Both the position numbers and the translations under genes were made by a program. The notes under the pieces are model-generated. The model was not told the DNA's origin and made no database searches. It saw nothing but the letters and a program-made list of their open reading frames with translations. Positions 35,656 through 46,953 of a stretch of 64,000 nt of DNA are shown here, piece after piece. The DNA lies in contig BCKC01000004.1 in assembly GCA_001600455.1 (NCBI GenBank), positions 186,001-250,000 of the forward strand. The letters run 5' to 3'. The stretch's first letter is position 1, and each line of letters opens with the position of its first letter. Source of the stretch: Endocalyx cinctus (lineage: Eukaryota > Ascomycota > Sordariomycetes > Amphisphaeriales > Apiosporaceae).

Positions 35656-36361
35656 TTACTCGGGCGACCGATCTTGACGCAGGCTCCGTACCACCTCATA
35701 AAAAGCCCGTTCCACATTTTCACCGCTCTGTGCTGACGTTTCAATAAATTTACAACTAAATTTGGAAGAAAGGTATGATCCATTCTCGGTCGGTACCACC
35801 CGTCTTTTGTCATTTTTATTGCCAATGATAATAATAGGAACATTTGATCTGCTTCCCCGTACTTTCGTAACAAGATTCTTGACGTGGTCGAAAGAAGAGC
35901 TCGAAGAAACATCGTAAACTAGTAAGATACCATCAGATAATTCGATATATTCATCGTGGACCACCGAATACTGCTCAAGACCACTTGGGTCTATCACTGT
36001 CAAATCACATGGCACATCGTCGATTATGACTTCGCCCCGAGGTTCATCGACGATAGTTGGGAGAAGCTGCCAACCGAAGTTATCGAATTAGTTTGTTTCA
36101 ACTAATGTAAAAAGTAAATCTAAAACGTACTGGATCTTCAAACCCATACAGTTTGCACACCAGTGCTGATTTGCCAACCGCGCTGTCACCCAGGGGTACC
36201 AATTTACAACGATCTGCATACACGTAGGCGTAAATTCCCACACAGAACGTTAATCGAGATTGAAATAGATCGTGTAATTCGGCCTCTGTTAATCGTGGGG
36301 AGGGCTGAACCGATTTCTTAGTAGGCAGCGTGAAAGCTATATTGGATGATGAGGGATTCAT
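35656..36361 (-). CDS. Divergent Ras-like small GTPase, two exons
   Basis: Exons 36361-36131 and 36066-35656 flank a 64-nt intron (donor GTACGT, acceptor GGCAG) and give 213 residues. The G boxes are clear: G1 GDSAVGKS (58-65), switch I Thr81 in PLLPTIVD, G3 DPSGLE (103-108), G4 NKND (160-163), G5 ETSA (186-189). Small GTPases switch between GDP and GTP forms in signalling or trafficking. Two oddities stand out. G3 reads DPSGLE instead of DTAGQE, placing Leu where Ras has the catalytic Gln61. The C-terminus (RQDRSPE) has no CaaX or double-Cys lipidation signal. The roughly 50-residue N-terminal extension is also unusual. Ras versus Rab placement is uncertain. Confidence 0.8.
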
Positions 36362-39288
36362 TGTAGAAGCACAATTTTAGCAACCAGTAGGAGAAAAGAT
36401 AAACAAGGCAACAAGATGACAAGGAGAGGAAGATTATTAGGTAGCACCGCAGAAAAATGCATTTTCACGGCTCCCGGCGTATATACTTATAATGTGCTGG
36501 AGTTACCCAATACAATCCTCAAACCCCTGATAATTAAGTGGAGCTTATATATCGTGTGATCAAGGGTAAGTATGAAGGGATCAACAGCAGCTGTGCTAAC
36601 ATCTTCGACGGGGGGTTATCACATCTGCATCCAAGGAGGGAAGTTCCATCTCGCTGGTGTATCATCAAGCAAACAGGAAGAGTATAATTAATTAATTATA
36701 ATTTTCAAACAGAGCCCGCTATCTTACTTTCCTTACAGTCCTGTGAGTCTTTTTGTATGTATGTGTGTATACGTGTGGAATAGCTATTGAGCAGTGTATA
36801 ACCTAGTAGTCTTGGAACCGCTAATTTATGCAAGTAGATGCGGTCATTTCATACGCAGACTTGTACTTGATTTCGTGGCTTGCTAGAATTATTAACTGAT
36901 CTTGGCATTTATTTATATGTAGACTTATGGCGACTTATGCTGCGTGACTGGCACAGCTACCGAATTATCGTTTCCATAAGTACACAATCCTAAGCAAGCG
37001 AACAGTCCTTTTCGTTTCTCGACTGTCACTTAATATATTTGCTTTTTGAGATGTAAAAACCATGTGATTGTCACCAGATAGGGGAAGGAAACAGTCTCGT
37101 GTTAACCCAATAGTGCTAGTACACCTCTAAACAGCTGCTGTGGATCCCCAGAGCCATCGGGTTGGACTGCTGTAAGCAGCGCTGAAATATAGGGGGAAAA
37201 TGCTCTCAACTTCCAACGATATTCTTGTCTGATTAGGCTTGGCCTGGTAATTGCTCAGAATCGTAACTCTCGCGATGGGTGCTTCACTAAGTCGTAACTT
37301 ACAGAACATACTACCAAGCGAATATAAGGGGCAGTAAACTGGAATGAGCCCCCCGACTCAGGGTACCACGAACCCCATTTTCCGCAACGCTAACGCCTGC
37401 AATGAGAGAAGGCATGGGCTATTCACTGGGTGTTGGGTCATTGAATGCTGTTATTTATGTGATCCGTAGGTACCGCTCTCTATATTCACCTGATGTCCTT
37501 CGTGTGCATTTATGTTTAAGTTGGTATTATTAAGACATTTTTACAATATCAACAACTCCATTCCAACTTTTCATCCAAGTTTTTATCTAACTTCGCACTT
37601 CTAGACAGCTTAGACAGGAAATGAACAAGATTAAACTGACAATACGATAGTTTTTGTTAATAAGCTTACACGGCGGCGTTGTTTTAGCCGTAATAGACGG
37701 TGAATTTATGGGACTCTATACCGTGTCTTAAAACCTTTTCGATGTGAGATAATTGAGCGAACCTACTCTAGAAAGACGGGCCCCAATGCTTGTTTCGAGA
37801 AATAATTAGGAATTGGGCAATGAAGCATCTTTCGGAAGCAAGGTGTGGCTTAAGATGTGATTACAATGCGATTAGTTCTGATAGTACGCAGTCTGTAGAG
37901 TTTACATCATCCTTGTCCTCTAATATCGCGATTATCCTCTCAAAGAATTAAAAGTTTATGTGTTTTCTATCAACGCAAATCTTTTGACCCGAGAAACTCA
38001 TGTGCACAACTTTGCCCGCTTCTCTAGCTTTCTCCTCAATGATTGAAATTTCTCCCGTCGTAGTCCATCTTTGTAGGCAATATTGGGAGAATAAACATAG
38101 AAGATATAACCACCAATACCACCAGGGTATCGACGGCGAATGGGGATTTGTTCCGTCTAATCAGAGTCACACAGCTCAAATCCTTTAACCTGGAATTATA
38201 ATTAGCTATATGGAGCATTAAACCCAAGTATACGTACTAACTAGTGTACACATTATAGGCTCCTAAAGATAAGCGGTCACCGCGTGCCCTTCGATGAATT
38301 AAAAGAATTGTATGGTGGTATATGCAAGAACGCTGATATCAGATGCTTAAACGAGATTGCTGCATGAAAGTGCATTTTCTAATATCCTAGGCATTCCCAG
38401 TTTCCACCGATGGTTATGCATATGGAAAAGACGACCCGGTACAAGGGGAAGAACTATGAGGGTGGGGATTAGAACAAGCTGACCCATGTATATGTAACGT
38501 TTATCTGAGATGAATCAGAACGTTCAGAAGAATTAGCTCCTTATCCCTATCCTGGACTTACTCTCTCGTCACGTTATAAGTTTAGGTACGTAGCAGACTG
38601 GTACGGTGCCCGGTTTAAAAGCTCAAGGGTCGTCAGCTTATTGTTGGATATACGCGAGGCCTTGTCCACGCCATGTAGATCATAGTGCCTTTCGCGAGGC
38701 AGAATCCATCTACCCATGTAGGTATACGTCCTATACAGGCAGCTGTCACATCATTTTATGCGGTCAAGAATATTTGGTAACAGGAACAACATGATCGAGG
38801 AGAGGGTTTTCTTATGTTTCACAGCTAAGATAACTCGCATACGGTCCAACCCAATAGCTACCTTGCAAATTCAGAATAAAATTAGCTACATTGGCATAAT
38901 AACCTCTAACGGGACGGCGGTGCTAGGCTTCAAGTTAAATATACTACATATTAAGACCTCGTTCGCTCCTCTTAACCCTGTGATATCCCGGATTTATCTG
39001 CTCGAAGAGGAGGACATCAGGATACCCACCCTACTAGTCGTCTGGAAGGATATATTTCCATCTACCCTTCTACCTAATCTTATTCATTCGCTTTTTTCTA
39101 GCACGAAAAGTTCTTCGTGCTATAATTCTTGTATGTCGCCGTACTGGTTAACTATGGAACACCTAAATCCCTCTTCACATTTTCTTAGTTTGGCCACTTG
39201 ATATAAAGTCCATTCTTTTAAAAGAAGATGCTGACTGCTTTGAACGGTTTTAGTTCTTTCTTAACCCTATTAATCGATATCTGTTACA
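36362..39288. other. Long intergenic stretch
   Basis: About 2.9 kb without a supported gene. The 147-codon plus frame at 38758-39201 lacks motifs and is AT-rich. A palindromic TAATTAATTAATTA run lies near 36686-36699. Confidence 0.4.
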
Positions 39289-40902
39289 ATGGTTGGCCCA
39301 GGCGGTGGTCCCCCTCGCCGCAGGTGAGTACCTTTCATATTTCGATGGTATCGATACCGTACTAACGTCCCTTTCTAGTCACACGAAGTCGCGAAACGGC
39401 TGCGATAGCTGGTACAGTCAATCCGCATAACTCTATCTCCCCCCTATGATTGCTAATACTTGTCTTAGTAAACGTCGGCACATTCGGTGTGACGAGAGCT
39501 TCCCTCAATGGTTCGTATTATTACCTCTTCTCTTAACCGTAAAGCGGCGCACTAACGAGTTATTAGTCGCAACTGTACCAAACACAAAGTGCGATGCCCC
39601 TACAATGACGCGCCAGCTCCTAACGAGAGAACGGCAACTCCGGACAAGCCGGATCTTATGTGGACCCCCGAGATTAAAACTACTATCGAGCACTGGCAGC
39701 GTACTGGAATCTTCCCATTTCCAAGCTTGAACATCTACCCAGTTCCCGACCCTTCGTGCTTCACTATTGAAGATCTACGCCTAATTCACCACGTCGCGTC
39801 GATCTGCAATGAAATGAGGGCTATGGATGCCAACGGCTTCACTTTATGGACCCGTCAAATCCCTACGTAAGTCTGCATCCTCCATCTAAGTACGTTATTA
39901 TTATCCTGACCAAATCAATAGTATTATCAGCATTGGCTCTATTCATGGCTATGTCATGCATGCTTTACTCGCTTTCTCTGCTGAGCATATCGCTTTTCTG
40001 ACCAAGTGCGTTCACGTTAGCAACATAGCTTTCGAGCATCGTAGTATTGCCTTCAAGGGACTACAAGAAGCCACTAGATTATTCTCGTCTAAGATATCCG
40101 ATACGATTCTGGCTACCTACCTTGTGCTCTCGTGGCAAGCTATAGATTGGTAAGCAATAGAATATGGCCATCCGATGGAGCATCACTAACCTAGTTTTTT
40201 GATAGGCGGAGCTGGACCCAGCTGATGCAAGGAACCTTATCCGTACGTATTATCCTTTCCCCTTTTGACCTTACATACCTCTAACATCGTGACGTTAAGG
40301 TAATCGACGATATGGAACCCTGGAAGCATACCTCACAATTTGGAGATTTTATTGCCGAGAGCAGCACGTTTCCTACGGCTCCACCTTCGCCGAACCCGGA
40401 TCATAAGCCTCACCAACCACGCAAGGAAGATTTGGACGCATTTCAACGCACCATCGCTCAACTCAGCAAGGTCGAGGCTCATTTGAAGCAGAATAAGGAA
40501 AATGCTCAACTAATCCAAGAACTCGGCTCCTTCCTCAAGGGCGCCCGTAAGGTTAGCCCCATCCAATCGATCCAGGCTCAATTCAACCATCTTCGTCCCC
40601 TTCGAACGTGGCTCTTCTGGCTTCCTGTCATGTGTCTCCAACAGAACGGTCCCTCTTCTAGCGCCTTGGTCGTCATCGCCCATTACTACACGGCTGCGAT
40701 CATGATAGAACGTCTCTTCCCGGAGATTGGTGCGGCTTACTTTGGTAGTCTCGCAATTGGACCGGTTGAGGAGATTGCCAGGCGTTTGCTCTCGATTAAT
40801 ATTTCCAACAATGGAGATGGAAAATCACAAACGCCCTTGACGCTCATGGAGTTCCCTATCCATGCCATTGGCCAGTTTCGGGAGCGAATGGGATGGATCT
40901 AA
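39289..40902 (+). CDS. Zn2Cys6 transcriptional regulator, seven exons, truncated by a stop
   Basis: Exons are 39289-39323, 39379-39411, 39469-39510, 39567-39866, 39922-40149, 40206-40242 and 40300-40902. The six introns are 55-57 nt each and all phases agree. The product is 425 residues. The Zn2Cys6 cluster is split across four exons: C20-x2-C23-x6-C30-x6-C37-x2-C40-x6-C47. MVGPGGGPPRR then SHTKSRNGCDSC is the typical opening of the sterol-uptake-control-like C6 family. The body (LLAFSAEHIAFLT, LVLSWQAIDW) fits fungal C6 regulators. The frame ends at TAA 40900-40902, but the same frame stays open for 52 more codons to TAG 41059-41061 with family-like sequence (PTRTLSFPQFDPPNF, FSWSTEDLSM). 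CAA-to-TAA is one transition. The truncated protein may still bind DNA. Confidence 0.82.
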
Positions 40903-41061
40903 CCGACTCGTACGCTATCATTCCCTCAATTCGACCCGCCGAACTTCTACATGGAGCCTGTCCGCCAGGATACGCCTTCGTCGTCGGCTTCCTTCATGCC
41001 CTATGGCGAAAACCCCGCGTTTAGCTGGAGTACCGAAGATCTTTCAATGTGTGAGGGTTAG

Positions 41062-42533
41062 ACCAGCTGAAAAAGAAGAGGCGAGGAAAGAGAAACAGGA
41101 AGGCGAGCCCGCTAGATTGGAATGGATCTAAATCTACCGAAGGATGTATATTTAAAATATGTATAATATAGATGTTTATGTATAGTCGGTGTATATATTT
41201 ATTTACATACTTAATATGTTTGGATACTCATATATACTAGATGTATGCGTATATGCACGTAAACTATACTATCTTCTTTACTCGGCAACTCGCTGACCGG
41301 GTGTCGTCACCCTTTGTAACTCAAGAGAATAAAAAAAAAAAAAAAGAATAAGAAAAGGCATGTATGTCAATAGAACGCGCGAATTGCAGAACCGTCCTTC
41401 CTGTCACAGGGGTTACACGGACTGTCGTCCTATAGTAAGTAAGTACTTAAGTAGTCTTATGTGGCTATGCAGATAGGTCTATTATAGTATACAACCTACT
41501 CGGATACAAGGACAAGTGAGAAAGATTTCTTTACTACCGTACTATACGTATATTAATAATAAATAGTTTACGTATTTTATTTTGTTTTGTTTTATTACTT
41601 AATAAGATATTCGGTACGGCTACGCGGAAATCAAACTCTTCAGAGATAGACTTAGAAAGTAGGTATCCATATACATCCATTTCCAGCCCCTCCGTTCCGA
41701 AACTTGACCACTTTTATTTGCTCTAGAGCAGAACGGAGAGAGAGAGACAGGGTAAGGATAAATATGGCACAGATAGCCAGATTGATGGAATAAAATAAAA
41801 TAAAAACATTTACAAAGTATGACATAACTTAGACATAACTTAGACTTATAATAATGATAATAAAATTCGTGGGTCTTGTGTGTGCGGGTTTTTCCATCCA
41901 TCATATCTGTGAGTTTTTTTTTTTTTTCCTTCTTGTCTTGTCTGTTTATGACTGACCAGAATCTCGTATTCCCTATTCCGGATATGCCGATTGCCCCTGT
42001 CACTCTTTTTTTTTCCCCTCCTAGTTTGAAAAAAAAAAAAGAGAGAGAGAGAAGAACTTACTGTGTATATTATGTCAACTACCTTAACGTTCAGAAGCGC
42101 CCAGGCAATTTTTTTTTTTAACCCACTTGTCAAGATGTCCAGTTATCTTGACTTTTCTTTCATCCATTCTCCTCCTCCCGTTATCGTTTTTTTTTTCTTT
42201 TCTTTTTTGGTTTATGCGTCCCGGTGGGTGGTACGGCATCATCTCTTATTCGTACCTATTAACTACTTACGTAAGTAATATAAGGGGGTGTAAAGCCGAC
42301 CTCAGCGTTGGCTCCCCTTTCCTCTCACCGGTACATACATACATACACGCAGTTCAGAGCAGGTAAAAAAAAGTGAAGCAGAAAAATGATAATGAATAAA
42401 AATAGTATTTGCGTAATGTAATGTAATGAAATGAAATGGAATGGGATCCCGATTGCTCCCTGAAATTAGTATCTTTTCGGTTGGTTTCAAGATGCGTGTG
42501 TGTACGCTGGCCTGTCTGGCTGTATGCGGTTGG
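41062..42533. other. Pyrimidine-rich spacer with simple repeats
   Basis: Long T and T/C tracts (about 41915-41935, 42005-42020, 42109-42120, 42186-42210), an A run at 41331-41345, a TACA repeat near 42331-42348 and an ATG-AA-type repeat at about 42412-42446. Frames here on both strands are low-complexity artefacts. Confidence 0.5.
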
Positions 42534-43296
42534 TCATCCACCCATCAAAGCTTTTTTTTGGCCTCCTTGCTTCTTTGAGTATGGGCTCACATGGATGCGT
42601 TTCTCGCGAATACCTTCTGTTCCCTTTTTCCTATGCTTGTTCGAAGCTGAAAGGGTCTTCCTTTCTCGGCCCTGCTTTATCTGATATTGTGTTGTCGTGT
42701 CATTCCTTCGGCGTTTGGATCGACGGGGCTCATCCGCGACTGCTGAAGCGGGAACCGAAGACACCAGGGCTGTATTTGCAGCATCTTGATCGCGGCTATA
42801 TTTTTCTGTCCGTATCTTGTCAACAAGCAACCGCTTTTTCTCTTCACAAGATAGTGTTGGCTCAGATGGGCAGACACTCCGGCAGCTATGAAAGTGAGCT
42901 ATAGGACATATCAATCAAACCGGCCTCTACTCACCAATATTTATCCAATACCCTCCGAACTGGGAGTATAGCAGTGTTGTAAAACAACTGAATAAGGTTC
43001 CTAATTCGGCAGTCGCTATCATCTTCTCGGGCATTATCGCAACAGGGCTCAAAAAGAACAAATACACCATACGAAGGATATGGTGACTTCTCCGAAGTCT
43101 TTGAATAAATTCTCACCACGACAGATGCAAAATGATTGCCACATGTTACATGAAAATAGAAAGAGGTAGGAGTTGTCTCGGAAATATGACGAAGTCGTTG
43201 TAGACCATTGCGTCCTAATTCGTACACCTCGTCAATCTCCTTTTTCGATAAGAAATGAGAAAGCTCTCCCTGTATGACCTCAAATCCGTCATCCAT
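42534..43296 (-). CDS. Orphan protein with nuclear-localisation-like motif, two exons
   Basis: Exons 43296-42935 and 42885-42534 are joined by a 49-nt intron (donor GTGAGT, branch-like CTCAC, acceptor CATAG), totalling 714 nt or 237 residues. The N-terminal half is a mixed alpha/beta-like region (MDDGFEVIQGELSHFLSKK, FYFHVTCGNHFASVVVRIY). The C-terminal half is basic and Ser-rich with a cluster PRRSKRRRND that looks like a nuclear localisation signal. No known domain is recognised. The splice model removes an in-frame stop and merges two otherwise separate frames. Confidence 0.5.
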
Positions 43297-43392
43297 AATC
43301 TCACTCGCCAGTACTTAGCTTTCCGTATCTGATTGGAGTTGTGCGAAAACCATAAATGAATGCTAAACCCTCAGTATGCTGATTTATAACGA

Positions 43393-43437
43393 CCCACTGT
43401 TTTTGTTACTTTTTCAAAAAGTAACAAAAACAGTGGG
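43393..43437. repeat. Perfect 22-bp palindrome (hairpin)
   Basis: The left arm 43393-43414 (CCCACTGTTTTTGTTACTTTTT) and right arm 43416-43437 are exact reverse complements separated by one C. A nearly loopless hairpin of this size is unlikely by chance. It lies about 100 bases upstream of the minus-strand gene start at 43296. Confidence 0.9.
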
Positions 43438-46218
43438 GGCAGTCTGAGCCCTGTCCGATGAGATACACCACCACCTGCATCCATGCCACCCCATGATTCC
43501 CCTCCCTGCACCAACACAAGTTACATATACATGGGGACTTTAGTCCAGTCACAACTGCCCTGGGCAAGCATACTATAATATGACTATCTAATTTCACATC
43601 TCGTCTTCGAAGTACGAAAGACTCTACAGGCAAATATACCCCTGCTCCCTCGTCACCCCATAGTTTTTGTAAACTGCCCTAGTAAGCATAAATCAACATA
43701 CAGACTACTATCCTGACACCACCTTCGGTTAGACCAGGGACTCTCATCCAAGAAAGATACTTGTCAGGATATTACACCACCATGCTTTTAATATTTACAC
43801 TCTCCCGTGCTACATATAAGCCTGTCGGTCTGCCTGAAAAATGCACTTTGATGCAACAATTTCGTCTAAGCATCCCTCGGCGTTCTTTCACATACCACCA
43901 TAGAACTCTTTTGATTCCTCTAGACCCCTCATCTTTAGGAGGGTATAATGTCACTGGTTTGTACAACCGGCTTTTATGCGCTATGTAGCTAAGTATAATC
44001 CCAGATTAAAGGAATTGAGCTTTGCAGCTCTGATACCCCGAATCAAATTTCCATTCGTTATGGCCGTCAAAAGGTTGAGATGGACGTTACAGTGATGAAA
44101 AATTCTCCACTAGGCACAGAGATAATGATCAGGCTGCTGATACCCTGGTGGTATCGGTGGTTACATCTTTTATGTTTCCTGTGCAAATATCACTTACAAG
44201 GATGGACTGACATTTTCATCATTAAAGAGGATATTAAGGAATCGGGAAATGTTGTGCATATGAGTTTCTCGGGTCAAAAGATTTTGATTGAAGACACCTG
44301 AACTTCTGGTCTTACGATTCAGTGATTATTGTATGAAGTCTAAGGACGCTGTACTGGAGAATTGGGAGGGCTCCTAGAATTTGAACTGGATTAGTCGCAG
44401 TAAAGTCATACGTAAAGTAACACCTTGTTCCGGGACGCTGATCTGCTTCGGTTGCCTAATCTCCTGGAACACGCAGAGCCTCATGTGACTATTCGTCTAT
44501 AAACACACCGGAACCTGTCCTGCTGGAGCAAGCCTTTTAATTATTTTATGTAGAGCTGATTTTGAGACATTGTATAGAGTCCCATAAGTTCACCGTCCGC
44601 CATGCCTGAATACCGCCGCCGTATAGTTTACACTGCAGTATTTCTCTTCTTATTTATCACGAGCCTTCCAGATATGTCTTTCCCTGCATTTGACGAAACA
44701 TGTTGGTTTTCTCGAAGTCAGATGTCTTCCCTCCATTTTCTCCTCTCGGAGCTATGGTTGTCTACAACTCTTAAATCGAATTCAGTATGTCGTTCGGTGT
44801 TCTAAAAGATATCTTGTTGTGTCACCATCCTTTATCGACTATTGTATAATAAAGTCAGGCCTTCAAGCGGCGAGACCAGTGCTCAACTCAGCAACGAAAA
44901 TCATGCGATTGCTGTTTAGCTTGTCCTGTTCAATTAAAATCGGAACAAATCGCGCAAAACATGTACCTCAAAGAAACTACTCTCCTCTCGGTTATCCCGA
45001 TTTTACGTTTTACATGGGGAAACTGTTGTATATTCACTTCTTTGCTTTTTTTATTATGATCTTTTCTGTGTTTGGCTTAAATCTGACAAGTCAGATCCCC
45101 AATTTAAAGCCATGGTAATCAAGAGACGTTAAACTATATTCAGTAGGTCAGCCGACATTCCATCCAAAGATGTCAAGAAATCGAGTGCCAGGGTCAACAA
45201 TATTTCAACAGGAAATGGATAATGAATCGATCCTCCTCAAACTTTATGCAGAGAAGACTCAGTTCCTTCCATTTCACCAGTATTATACTCTCGTTATTCT
45301 ACATATTGTTGTTCTTTTCAAGGTTCAAGGACTCCTTGTAAGGACGTGCGCTCATTCGTGATAATCGCCCCTACGTTACCGTGGACATCCTTACTTGTAC
45401 ACATCGATGAGGAGATCGAGGCACGGTCAGTAAGGTTGCCGGCAGTTGTACCACTATCCGCCTTGGTGAGATTTGAAATTCCGAATCAAGTGAATAATGA
45501 ATCGATTCCGTGCCATGATACTAGTCTCTCAGCCGTCTAAGCCATCAGATGGATGTCAAAATTCTTTTCAACGTCTAACAGAAATCTGGCATTTAGCAAG
45601 TATCCACAGACGTTACGCCGTAGTGTAACAACGTAGCAAGGGTCGCATGCCCGAAGAAAGGCTATTTATTAATCATGTGTGACACGCCCTACCTACTTAG
45701 GCGAGTACGTAACTACTACAGCTTTACATAGCTAGTTAGGCGAAATAGTACTCAAGATCTTCCGTGGCATGTGAAAAGTTATAAATGTAAACATTGAAAT
45801 CGAAATTTATAAAGGCGTAACCGACCTTTTGCATTTTCTTGGCACCCATTCATTCAACCTCCCTTTTGATATGCATACGGGCGGTACTATGTATGCGATA
45901 TTACCCCCACCCCTTCGGCCTTCGCACATAACAGCCCTAAGACATCATGCAAGATGCACAGTGCTTGCCTCGATGACCTGGATATCTTAGATAAGGCCCC
46001 CAGTTTCAGAAGAAACGGTACTTTGGCTATATCAGAAAAGCCTTCGAAGTGATATTTTAACTTCGTAATTTTGTGGGTGCACTGACTGTTACGTAAACCG
46101 TGATCCGGTAAAAGAGTTGTTGTCATAGAAATGAAAATTCCGAGAAATTTACAGGCATGTTCGCAGTTAGCGCTTTCAAACCTGTTCGGATATTCCATCT
46201 TTAGAAAGGTTAAAATCC
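43438..46218. other. Long intergenic stretch
   Basis: There is no supported gene. Several frames of 60-140 codons (for example 44690-45118) lack motifs and splice partners. The first 300 bases after the palindrome are less AT-rich than the rest and might belong to a repeat, but no second end was found. Confidence 0.35.
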
Positions 46219-46416
46219 CTATTTCTTTTGACTTTTCTGTGAGCTGTAAACTCCAATATTGCGAGTTGTAACGGGAAGTATCTGATACTCTCCGGTTGCC
46301 CAGTTATTACGATGCCCAATCGTACCTACAGCCTCCACTCTTACGAGGCAAAAGAAGGCACCCACTAATGCAAGTATGCCTCGCGCACTAGATGCGGCTC
46401 TATCTGTAGCTGACAT
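46219..46416 (-). CDS. Possible small secreted protein
   Basis: From the ATG at 46416 the frame gives 65 residues. It begins with MSATDRAASSARG, then a hydrophobic stretch ILALVGAFFCLVRVEA that resembles a signal peptide, then a mature part of about 35 residues with no cysteine. A further minus-strand frame (46198-45887) follows downstream without a convincing intron. Too short to exclude chance. Confidence 0.25.
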   Translation of the reverse strand: MSATDRAASSARGILALVGAFFCLVRVEAVGTIGHRNNWATGEYQILPVTTRNIGVYSSQKSQKK

Positions 46417-46953
46417 TTAGTAAATAATTATCTTATTTTCTCAATCCTTTCTTCTCAAATATATACATATCTACCAAAATCTTAGTTCTCGCATATTCCG
46501 TCTTTCATTGTCGCATCCTCGTGTTTGCCCTTTAGACTTCTACGTCAAACTTTTAAATCTCTAAGCGTTCATTTACCATAGTTGAGGCTTCACCACGCTA
46601 CCTGAAATTCAATCATCAATATATCTTTTATATCTCTCATTTTTCTACCCTTAACTTCGATAATTACATATTCTCTACAATACGCAAAAAAAGACTTTTT
46701 TTTTTTCTTATTCCTTTTTTTTACAGCAAACTTCACCAGTCATCTCATGAATATTTGGACATCTGTCTCAATATCTCGTATTTTTAAATTTAATGAAGGA
46801 AGAAGAAGAAGTAATTTCCACATCATTTACACATTATTTACGAAGAGCGTCGAAAACATCTTGTCCGCTTTGCCAAGAGGAGTTACCTGAGTAGATGAAC
46901 CGATTCGTACCCACTTGAAAAATAACCATCGTGCACTTGTGGAAGGTAGAAAG
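46417..46953. other. Promoter region of the Est1-like gene
   Basis: This stretch is strongly pyrimidine- and AT-rich, with a run of T at about 46698-46706 and 46714-46721 and purine-rich AAGAAGAAG at 46800. Such tracts are typical of fungal promoters and 5' UTRs. No gene is seen. Confidence 0.4.

Noticed and set aside
38758..39201. 147-codon plus frame
   Set aside because: AT-rich, no motif, no start context, no splice sites.
41846..42684. Several overlapping frames on both strands
   Set aside because: Low-complexity pyrimidine tracts keep all frames open; no coding signal.
42500..42904. Plus-strand 134-codon frame
   Set aside because: Antisense to the second exon of the minus-strand gene at 42534-43296, which has a consistent splice model.
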